Source: Planctomycetaceae bacterium (GTDB taxonomy: Bacteria > Planctomycetota > Planctomycetia > Pirellulales > Pirellulaceae). From it: DNA of 11,085 nucleotides. Positions 1-6,501 of the stretch are shown piece by piece (the stretch's first letter is position 1; every line of letters starts with the position of its first letter). A program made the position numbers and the translations under genes. The notes beneath the pieces are model-generated. The model was not told where the DNA came from. It did no database searches and saw only the letters and a program-made list of their open reading frames with translations. Location of the stretch: the NCBI GenBank assembly GCA_003455945.1, contig DMPQ01000065.1, positions 3,001 to 14,085 of the forward strand, written 5' to 3'.

Positions 1-1857
1 ATCGAGTACGACATCGACGATGCAAGGCGATTGGGGCGAGCCCGATCGGTCGGCGCGGGGCGACTGAGTCGCGCCGCATCGGGGAAGATCGAGGCGCTCG
101 AAGTTCGCTGGAACGAAGAGATGCTTCTCAGGCCGCACGACGGCCTCGATGCTCTGTCGCTGTACGGGAGTCCGAGTCTGACGATGGGGAGCGAGAGTCG
201 GTTCGACGCGCGCGAACTGCACCTCTGGATTCGAGAGGTACCGGCGAGCGCGGCGGATCGAACGGCCGGCGAGCGTCGCGACGAACGGCGGTCCGAACTG
301 CAGCCCGACAAGATGTTGGCCGAAGGGGAGGTCCGGATCGATTCGCCTCAGTTGGCCGGATCGACCGATCGACTCGAGGTCTTCTGGGGCGAAGCCGGCG
401 GATCGGTCGCGGCCGGCGGCGCGAACGCGGCAGGCAATCCGAATTCGGGCAGCAACGGACGAGGCGCATCGGGCGGTACGGCTCCGGTTCCCGCCGGCGG
501 CCTTCAGCTCAGCACGTCGTCGGGAAGCGGCACGGATCGACGTCGCATGAACGTCGCCGGAACCTATGTTCGGGCGCGAATGATTCCGTCGGGGCGTACC
601 TACGAAGTCGAGGAAATCACGATCGAGGGAGAGGCGTCGCTGGTCGAGGAATCGACCGATCCGTCGGTAGCGCCGCTGGCGATCCGAGGCCGGGTCCTGA
701 AGGTCGAGTCGGTCGGCGGTGGTCTCTTCTCGGCGTATGTCGTTTCGGAGGCGAGTGAAGGACAGGCGACGCTCGCGGCCCGCGGTCTCGAACTCTTCGG
801 CACGCGTCTGCAACTCGATCAGCGGACGCATCGGATGTGGTCCGACGGCCCCGGCGAAGCACGACTCCGACCGCCGGCCGACTCATCGGGAGCCGGACGA
901 CTCGAGGGCCCGGCGGTCGTCGACTGGAACGGCGGGATCGAGTTCGACGGTCAGGTGGTGCGGGTGCGCGATCAGGTCGTGATCGTCGTCCGCAGTCGGT
1001 CTCGGGAGGGGAATCTGTCGATCATCGAGATCCGCGGCGATGCGCTCGACATGACGCTGACTCGTCGCATCGACCTGCGACAGCCGGACGGAGGCGACGG
1101 AGGGGAGATCGACATCCGTTCGCTCGCGTTCATCGGTCCGGTCGCGATGACTCACTGGGAAAACTCGGCGGACGGACGGCCGCGGAGCATCGATCGCTTT
1201 CGCGTTCGGGATGTCTCGATCGACTACGCCTCGGGAGACCTTTCGGCGATCGGGCCGGGGCTGGGGGAATCGATCCGAGCCGGCTCGGCGGCGCCCGGCC
1301 CTGCGGGAACGCCTGGGCCCTCCGCGGAACTGCGGATGATTCGCGTCGAGTTCGCGGAGCGGGTCGAGGGGAATCTGTACGGACGCAAGATGGCCTTCGT
1401 GCGCGAGGTCGACGTCGTCTCGGATGTCGTCAACCACTGGGACGACTGGCGTGAACGTGCGGCGCTGGCGGCGGGCTCCGATGCGATCGCGATGCGCGGC
1501 GATCGGCTCGAGACGAACTGGATCGAGATCGACCGTCGGACGCCGGGGACGTGGGAGATCGCGCTGACGGGGAACGCCTATGCCGGAGCGCGCTCGTTCG
1601 ATGCCTCGGCAGCACGGCTCGTCTATGTCCAAGGGAAGGACCTGATGATCCTCGAGGGGAACGCGCGCGAGGACGCCGAGCTGACGTGGGCTCGCCCCAA
1701 TGCCCCTCGCCGCGATTTCGCCCGGGCGCGCAAGATCATGTACTGGCGGACGGATGGTCGGATCGAGGTGGACGATCTGAGTACGATCGATGCCACGTTC
1801 AGCGGCCGGATCGACGGCGCTTCGCGAACTCCGTCGGCGCCGATCCCGCGCCGCTGA
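1..1857 (+). CDS. OstA/LptA-like repeat protein, 5' partial
   Basis: The frame is open from base 1 to the TGA at 1855-1857 (618 residues visible), so the true start is upstream; an internal TTG at 31 is not a credible start. I see several degenerate OstA/LptA-type units, in which a phrase such as AEGEVRIDSP is followed by a TDRLEVFW-like strand (about residues 107-125). Similar units occur near residues 31-80, 170-275, 300-345 and 440-605, including LMILEGNAREDAEL near the end. Known members of this family form beta-taco folds in the periplasm that carry or bind lipopolysaccharide (LptA, LptC, the LptD N-terminus). A Gly/Ser/Asn-rich linker at about residues 130-166 separates units. I infer an envelope protein for lipid or LPS transport, or a planctomycete paralogue of unknown cargo. 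No signal peptide can be judged because the N-terminus is missing. Family assignment is by repeat pattern only and is moderate. Confidence 0.6.
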   Translation: MEYDIDDARRLGRARSVGAGRLSRAASGKIEALEVRWNEEMLLRPHDGLDALSLYGSPSLTMGSESRFDARELHLWIREVPASAADRTAGERRDERRSELQPDKMLAEGEVRIDSPQLAGSTDRLEVFWGEAGGSVAAGGANAAGNPNSGSNGRGASGGTAPVPAGGLQLSTSSGSGTDRRRMNVAGTYVRARMIPSGRTYEVEEITIEGEASLVEESTDPSVAPLAIRGRVLKVESVGGGLFSAYVVSEASEGQATLAARGLELFGTRLQLDQRTHRMWSDGPGEARLRPPADSSGAGRLEGPAVVDWNGGIEFDGQVVRVRDQVVIVVRSRSREGNLSIIEIRGDALDMTLTRRIDLRQPDGGDGGEIDIRSLAFIGPVAMTHWENSADGRPRSIDRFRVRDVSIDYASGDLSAIGPGLGESIRAGSAAPGPAGTPGPSAELRMIRVEFAERVEGNLYGRKMAFVREVDVVSDVVNHWDDWRERAALAAGSDAIAMRGDRLETNWIEIDRRTPGTWEIALTGNAYAGARSFDASAARLVYVQGKDLMILEGNAREDAELTWARPNAPRRDFARARKIMYWRTDGRIEVDDLSTIDATFSGRIDGASRTPSAPIPRR

Positions 1858-1884
1858 TCGCGCTTGCCGTCCGCGTTCGACCTG

Positions 1885-1906
1885 CTTCGCATCGACGGAT
1901 GCGAAG
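1885..1906 (+). terminator. Perfect 9-bp hairpin after the OstA-like gene, possible weak terminator
   Basis: CTTCGCATC (1885-1893) and GATGCGAAG (1898-1906) are perfect reverse complements around a GACG loop, starting 27 nt after the stop codon. Only TTTC follows, so the U-tract is very short. It may be a weak intrinsic terminator or a 3'-end stabilising stem. The stem is seen directly; the function is inferred. Confidence 0.35.
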
Positions 1907-1960
1907 TTTCGAGGGGCGCGATCGGAGCTCTCGCCCCACGAGCCGACGTTCCGCGGGGCG

Positions 1961-1989
1961 TTGGCGCTTCCGGACTCCTCGGTCAGAAT
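1961..1989 (+). promoter_or_regulatory. Weak sigma-70-like promoter candidate upstream of pepF
   Basis: TTGGCG (1961-1966) and CAGAAT (1984-1989) are separated by exactly 17 nt, and each matches four of six consensus bases. The -10 box ends 45 nt before the pepF ATG, downstream of the hairpin at 1885-1906, so the position is sensible. Such pairs also arise by chance. Confidence 0.25.
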
Positions 1990-2034
1990 CGGCTCGCTTC
2001 ACGCCGAACGAGCCTTCTCCGCGGATGGTCGACG

Positions 2035-3843
2035 ATGTCCGAACCGAACGTGCTCCCGCTGCGCTCCGAAGTTCCTGCCGCCGATACGTGGGACCTGACG
2101 CAGCTCTTTCCCGATGCCGCCGCGTGGGATCGAGCCTTTGCCGAGGCGGAAGGGCTGTTGCCGAAGTTCGCCGAGTTTCGCGGAACGCTCGGTACCTCGG
2201 CGGCGGCTTTGGTCGCCTGTCTGGAGTTCGACGAGGCGTTCGATCGCCGCTGCGATGCGCTCGGCGCGTACGCCTATCTGCGAGCCGCCGAGGATCAGGG
2301 GAACGACCTGGCGCAGCGGATGCTCGGTCGATTTCGGAATCTCGCGACGCGCGGAGCCGGTGAGGCGTCGTACATCCGTCCCGAAATCATGGCGGTTCCT
2401 CCGGCCGCGATGGAGCGGTTGTTGGCCGACCCGGCGATCGGCCACTATCGACTGGTGATCGAGCGGATCCTGCGCTATCGACCGCACACGCTCGGCGACA
2501 AGGAAGAGCAGCTGCTGGCGATGCAGGGGGAGATGGCCTCGGTATCGAACCAGGTCTTCCGCCAACTGCTGGACGTCGATCTGAAGTTCGGCGAGGTGAC
2601 CGACGACGCGGGGCGGCGGATCGAGCTGACCAACTCGAACTTCATCGTCCTGCTCCGTTCGCGAAAGCGCGAGGTGCGACGCGAGGCGTTCGAGACCTAC
2701 TATCGCGAGTTCGATGCCCATCGCCATACGCTGGCGGCGACCTATCAGGGAGCCCTGCAGCGCGACGCCTATCAGGCCCGCGTCCGCGGCTACGGCGGCT
2801 CGCTCGACCAGGCGCTCTTCGCCGACGACGTCCCTCGCGCCGTCTACGAGAACCTGATCGCGACGGTTCGCGAGCACCTGCCGCTGGTCCATCGCTACTA
2901 TCGTCTGCGGCAAAGACTGCTCGGACTGTCGGATCTGCATCACTACGACACCTACGTCCCGCTCGTCGATTCGGTGGCGACCCGGCACACCTGGGACGAG
3001 GCGGTCGAGACGATCTGCGAGGCGCTGCGGCCGCTCGGTACCGAATACGTCGATACGCTGCGCCAGGGACTCGCGGGGCGCTGGTGCGATCGCTATCCGA
3101 ACCAAGGGAAGCAGTCGGGAGCGTTCAGCTACGGGACTTACGACGGCCCGCCGTACATCCTGATGAACTTCCATCCGACCGAGCTGAACGACGTCTTCAC
3201 GCTGGCTCACGAGGCCGGGCATTCGATGCACTCGTGGTACTCGCGTCGCCAGCCGTATACGTACCACTCGTATGCGATCTTCGTCGCCGAAGTGGCAAGC
3301 ACCTTCAACGAGCGGATGCTGAACCACCATCTGATCGGTCGAGCCGACGACGATCGCCTCCGTCAGCTCCTGATCAGCAACGAGCTGGACGACATCCGAG
3401 CGACGATCGTCCGTCAGACGATGTTCGCCGAGTTCGAGATGCGGACTCACGAACTGGTGGATCGCGGGGAGCCGGCGACGGTCGACGTGCTGCGCGGCAT
3501 CTATCGCGAACTGCTCGAGGCTTACTTCGGTCCGGAGTTCGCGATCGACGACGCGCTTTCGCTGGAATGCCTGAGGATTCCTCACTTCTATCGCGCGTTC
3601 TACGTCTACAAGTACGCGACCGGTCTGTCTGCCGCGATCGCGCTCTCCGAGCGAGTGCTCGGCGGAGGCAAGAAGGAGCTCGACGACTATCTGGGCTTCC
3701 TGTCGGGAGGCTGCTCGAAGATGCCGCTCGAACTGCTGAAGGACGCCGGCGTCGACATGACCCGTCCCGAACCGATCGCCGCGGCGATGCAGCGGTTCGG
3801 CGAGCAGGTCCGGACGCTCGAGCGTCTGACGGGAAGCGTCTGA
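2035..3843 (+). CDS. pepF: Oligoendopeptidase F, M3B family zinc peptidase
   Basis: Cytoplasmic zinc metallopeptidase expected to cleave short oligopeptides in peptide turnover. The protein has 602 residues, the usual length for PepF. The zinc motif HEAGH is at residues 392-396, with the third ligand most likely E419 in the AEVASTFNE motif, matching the M3 HExxH...E arrangement. Upstream is the family-typical YILMNFHPT stretch, and near the C-terminus are FYVYKYATGLSAA and FLSGGCSKMPLELLKDAGVD, both characteristic of PepF. The N-terminal half is the helical oligopeptidase F N-domain. I chose ATG 2035 because the family match begins at WDLTQLF about 15 residues later; the frame is open upstream to 1864, but that stretch resembles no PepF sequence. 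There is no strong Shine-Dalgarno and no signal peptide. The helicase gene begins 83 nt after the stop and may share its transcript. The stop codon lies in a 14-bp tandem duplication, so the last few residues may be recently altered. Confidence 0.95.
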   Translation: MSEPNVLPLRSEVPAADTWDLTQLFPDAAAWDRAFAEAEGLLPKFAEFRGTLGTSAAALVACLEFDEAFDRRCDALGAYAYLRAAEDQGNDLAQRMLGRFRNLATRGAGEASYIRPEIMAVPPAAMERLLADPAIGHYRLVIERILRYRPHTLGDKEEQLLAMQGEMASVSNQVFRQLLDVDLKFGEVTDDAGRRIELTNSNFIVLLRSRKREVRREAFETYYREFDAHRHTLAATYQGALQRDAYQARVRGYGGSLDQALFADDVPRAVYENLIATVREHLPLVHRYYRLRQRLLGLSDLHHYDTYVPLVDSVATRHTWDEAVETICEALRPLGTEYVDTLRQGLAGRWCDRYPNQGKQSGAFSYGTYDGPPYILMNFHPTELNDVFTLAHEAGHSMHSWYSRRQPYTYHSYAIFVAEVASTFNERMLNHHLIGRADDDRLRQLLISNELDDIRATIVRQTMFAEFEMRTHELVDRGEPATVDVLRGIYRELLEAYFGPEFAIDDALSLECLRIPHFYRAFYVYKYATGLSAAIALSERVLGGGKKELDDYLGFLSGGCSKMPLELLKDAGVDMTRPEPIAAAMQRFGEQVRTLERLTGSV

Positions 3844-3848
3844 CGGGA
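3821..3848 (+). repeat. 14-bp tandem duplication spanning the pepF stop codon
   Basis: AGCGTCTGACGGGA occurs twice back to back (3821-3834 and 3835-3848), and the match extends one base into the A at 3849. Because 14 is not a multiple of three, the second copy is read in another frame, giving GTC TGA and ending pepF there. The first copy is read as CGT CTG ACG GGA. Confidence 0.9.
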
Positions 3849-3856
3849 ACGCTTCC
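3832..3856 (+). other. 8-bp hairpin overlapping the pepF stop
   Basis: GGAAGCGT (3832-3839) and ACGCTTCC (3849-3856) are perfect reverse complements around a 9-nt loop that contains the TGA. No T-run follows, so it is not a typical intrinsic terminator. It could be a 3' stem or a by-product of the tandem duplication. Confidence 0.4.
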
Positions 3857-3913
3857 GACGGAAATCGTCCGACTCCGACTCGGTCGGCCGAAGACAATCG
3901 AAACCGCCGATCC

Positions 3914-3922
3914 GGGAGAGGG
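3914..3922 (+). promoter_or_regulatory. Ribosome binding site fixing the helicase start
   Basis: GGGAGAGGG lies 4 nt before ATG 3927, giving a purine-rich Shine-Dalgarno at workable spacing. It supports ATG 3927 over any start further upstream in the same open frame, which overlaps pepF. Confidence 0.6.
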
Positions 3923-3926
3923 AACG

Positions 3927-6359
3927 ATGACGGACGAACCGGATCGCGAGACGCTCTGGAGCGAATACTGCGAACGCGTTCCTCATGAGCTCTATCCGGT
4001 CCAGCAGGAGGCGATCCTGCAGTGGTTCACGGCGGAGCAGGGGGTGCTCGTCTGTGCGCCGACCGGAACCGGCAAGACGCTGATCGCCGAAGCGGCGGTC
4101 TACGAGGCGCTGCGGACCGGGCGGCGTCTGTACTACACCACGCCGCTGATCGCGCTGACCGATCAGAAGCTGGATGAACTTCGTGCGACCGCTCGTCGCT
4201 GGGGATTCGACGACGAATCGATCGGTCTGGTGACCGGCAACCGTCGCGTCGCCCCGGACGCGCCGGTGCTGGTCGTCGTCGCCGAAATCCTGATGAATCG
4301 GCTGATGCATCCCGAAGCGTTCGACTTCGCCGACGTCGGCGCGGTCGTGATGGACGAGTTCCACAGCTTCAACGAACCGGAACGAGGGATCGTCTGGGAG
4401 ATCACGCTGGGGCTGCTCCCCAAGCGGATCCGGACGATGCTGCTGAGCGCGACGGTCGGCAACGCCTACGAATTCTCGAGTTGGCTCCGGACGCGGCACG
4501 AGCGAGACCTGTCGCTCGTCGAATCGACCGATCGCAAGGTGCCGCTCGAATTCCACTGGATCGGCGACGAACTCCTCGCGGATCAGATCGAACGGATGTA
4601 CGAGGGGAACGAGGAGAGCCGCAAGACGCCGGCGCTCGTCTTCTGCTTCAACCGAGACGAATGCTGGTCCGTCGCACAGGAGCTGCGCGGTCGGAAGCTG
4701 GTCGACGCCGAGCGACAACAGCGACTGTCCGAACGGCTCGCGTCGTTCGATCTGTCGCGCGGAGCCGGCCCGACGCTCAAGCAATTGCTGCAGCGAGGGG
4801 TCGGCGTTCACCATGCCGGCGTGCTCCCGAAGCACCGGCGGATCGTCGAGACGCTCTTTCAGGAGAAGCTGCTCAGCATCACGGTCTGTACCGAGACGTT
4901 GGCGGCAGGAATCAACCTGCCGGCCCGCAGTGTCGTCCTGCCGTCACTGGTGAAGGGGCCGTCGGGGGATCGCAAGCTGATCGATCCGAGTGCGGCACAT
5001 CAGATGTTCGGACGAGCCGGTCGGCCGCAGTTCGATTCGCGCGGCTTCGTCTATGCGATCGCTCACGAGGACGACGTGCGTTTCCTGCGCTGGAAGGAGA
5101 AGTACGACCAGATTCCCGAGGAGACCAAGGATCCGGGGCTGATGAAGGCCAAGAAGGCGCTCAAGAAGAAGATGCCGAAGCGTCGCGAGAACGAGACGTA
5201 CTGGTCGCGCGAGCAGTTCGAGCAGCTTCGCGATGCGCCGCCGACTCGGCTTTCGAGTCGCGGAGGGCTGCCGTGGCGTCTGCTTGCCTTTCTGCTGCTG
5301 GACGATGCCGATGTCGCTCCGCTGCGCGAGATCGTATCGAAACGCCTGCTCCCTCCCCCGCGGATCGAACAGGGGCTCGTCGAACTCCATCGGATGCTCA
5401 CGTTGCTGCATCGCGGCGGTTTCGCGCGGCTCGACCCGCCTCCCCAAGACGATCGTCAGGAGGGGGACGAGGTCGGCGGGGGCGAAGCGAGCGGCGCCTC
5501 GGCCCCGGCCGAGCCGCTTCGGCCGACCTTGACCTTGGGAGGGATCGGCGGTGGGGCGCCCCTTCCCGCAGCGACTCCGGCCCCCAAGGCCGGACCGGCC
5601 AAGCGGCCGAGCAAGGCGGCGTCGCTCGTCTGGCCGAAGCGAGCCGAGCCGCTGCCGAAACTCGAACGGATGAGTCGACTTCGGAGTGTCCATCCGATCT
5701 ACGGCGTCTTTCTCGAAGACTGGTTGCATGACGCCGATCGTGAGGAGCGACTGCAGGCGTTCGAGAGCCTGCTCGAGATGCCGGCCTCGGTCGGGCCGGC
5801 CGTTCGAGTCCCTTGGCCTCCTGATCTGCCGTTCGGCCCGGTCGCTCGGGAACGCCTCGATCCGGTCCTGTTGCAACTCGGCCTGGCGACTCCCGGCGAA
5901 CTGCTGATGCAGGTGCCTGGAGAAGAGGAAGAGAAGGAACCGAAGCCGGGGGAGCGTCCCTGGATGGATGAGCCTCCCCCTCGGCCGCTCGTCTTTGCCG
6001 AGAAGCTCCGGCGGCTGTTCGACCACGAGTTTCCCGGAGCCAATCCGCCGCGAATCCAGCCGGTCTGGGTCGCCGGCGAACTGCTTCGGACCGGTCTCTC
6101 GTTCGACGACTACGTCACGAGCTTCCGACTGCAGAAGCAGGAGGGGATCATCTTCCGGCACCTGCTCCGGTTGGTCTTGCTGCTCCGCGAGTTTGCCGAG
6201 TTCGGAGCCCTGCGCGACGCCGACGAACCGGAGCGGATCGACTGGACTCCCGACCTGCGCGACCTGGCCGACGCGATCGCCGCAATCTGCCGAGAGGTCG
6301 ATCCGCAATCGACCGACGAGTACCTCCAGGAATCTGACTTGGGAAATTCGGGAATTTGA
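3927..6359 (+). CDS. Ski2/Mtr4-like superfamily 2 DEAD/DEAH-box helicase
   Basis: ATP-dependent nucleic-acid helicase of 810 residues, expected in the cytoplasm. Visible motifs are YPVQQEAI with Gln at about 26 (Q-like motif), Walker A APTGTGKT at 44-51 (K50), motif Ia TTPLIALTDQK at 71-81, Walker B DEFH at 143-146, motif III SAT at 174-176, the HHAGVLPKHR and TETLAAGINLPAR block of motifs IV-V, and motif VI QMFGRAGRPQFD from Q359. The HHAG and QMFGRAGR forms are typical of Ski2/Mtr4-type helicases. After the core come a basic stretch (about 407-422), a Pro/Gly/Ala-rich linker (about 503-578), an acidic Glu/Pro patch (about 664-687) and a helical end (about 713-765) containing QEGIIFRHLLRL, which resembles the DSHCT domain. 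ATG 3927 has a Shine-Dalgarno; the open frame upstream only shadows pepF. The substrate (RNA or DNA) is not shown by the sequence; RNA processing is inferred from the family. Confidence 0.9.
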   Translation: MTDEPDRETLWSEYCERVPHELYPVQQEAILQWFTAEQGVLVCAPTGTGKTLIAEAAVYEALRTGRRLYYTTPLIALTDQKLDELRATARRWGFDDESIGLVTGNRRVAPDAPVLVVVAEILMNRLMHPEAFDFADVGAVVMDEFHSFNEPERGIVWEITLGLLPKRIRTMLLSATVGNAYEFSSWLRTRHERDLSLVESTDRKVPLEFHWIGDELLADQIERMYEGNEESRKTPALVFCFNRDECWSVAQELRGRKLVDAERQQRLSERLASFDLSRGAGPTLKQLLQRGVGVHHAGVLPKHRRIVETLFQEKLLSITVCTETLAAGINLPARSVVLPSLVKGPSGDRKLIDPSAAHQMFGRAGRPQFDSRGFVYAIAHEDDVRFLRWKEKYDQIPEETKDPGLMKAKKALKKKMPKRRENETYWSREQFEQLRDAPPTRLSSRGGLPWRLLAFLLLDDADVAPLREIVSKRLLPPPRIEQGLVELHRMLTLLHRGGFARLDPPPQDDRQEGDEVGGGEASGASAPAEPLRPTLTLGGIGGGAPLPAATPAPKAGPAKRPSKAASLVWPKRAEPLPKLERMSRLRSVHPIYGVFLEDWLHDADREERLQAFESLLEMPASVGPAVRVPWPPDLPFGPVARERLDPVLLQLGLATPGELLMQVPGEEEEKEPKPGERPWMDEPPPRPLVFAEKLRRLFDHEFPGANPPRIQPVWVAGELLRTGLSFDDYVTSFRLQKQEGIIFRHLLRLVLLLREFAEFGALRDADEPERIDWTPDLRDLADAIAAICREVDPQSTDEYLQESDLGNSGI

Positions 6360-6400
6360 GCAGGTGGAGCGGGTAGGGGGAATTTTTAGACACCTCGCGG

Positions 6401-6429
6401 TTGAAACGGCTCGCCCGCTCGGATATCCT
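6401..6429 (+). promoter_or_regulatory. Sigma-70-like promoter for the secreted protein gene
   Basis: TTGAAA (6401-6406) and TATCCT (6424-6429) are separated by 17 nt, in the 142-nt gap between the helicase stop and the next ATG. The predicted start near 6436 would give a leader of roughly 65 nt. This is the best promoter match I found in the window, and it fits with the gene having its own terminator. Confidence 0.55.
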
Positions 6430-6445
6430 GTCCCGAACTCGTGCT

Positions 6446-6485
6446 GATCTCTCGGTGAGACGGGGAGCCGGCTGGCACTGAGATC
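6446..6485 (+). other. Inverted repeat in the 5' leader
   Basis: GATCTC (6446-6451) and GAGATC (6480-6485) are reverse complements enclosing 28 nt that include a self-complementary GCCGGC. The right arm ends just before the Shine-Dalgarno at 6488. It may fold into a leader stem near the ribosome binding site. Six base pairs could be chance, and it matches no riboswitch class I recognise. Confidence 0.25.
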
Positions 6486-6487
6486 TT

Positions 6488-6495
6488 GGAGGTGA
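6488..6495 (+). promoter_or_regulatory. Strong Shine-Dalgarno GGAGGTGA
   Basis: GGAGGTGA is fully complementary to the conserved anti-Shine-Dalgarno end of bacterial 16S rRNA and sits 6 nt before ATG 6502. It fixes the start and suggests high translation, unlike the weak sites of neighbouring genes. Confidence 0.8.
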
Positions 6496-6501
6496 AGTCG
6501 A

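Noticed and set aside
31..33. TTG at 31 as the start of the OstA-like gene
   Set aside because: The same frame is open back to base 1, so the gene is cut by the window edge.
1864..2034. Upstream extension of pepF by 57 codons
   Set aside because: No PepF-like sequence is in it, and it contains the hairpin and promoter-like boxes; ATG 2035 gives the usual family length.
1999..3897. Long minus-strand open frame (632 codons) opposite pepF
   Set aside because: It mirrors the codon pattern of the clearly recognisable PepF gene in GC-rich DNA; its translation shows no domain, and its start and end have no supporting signals.
3084..3926. N-terminal extension of the helicase frame back into pepF
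   Set aside because: The extension is Arg/Ser-rich out-of-frame pepF sequence; the helicase match begins right after ATG 3927, which has its own Shine-Dalgarno.
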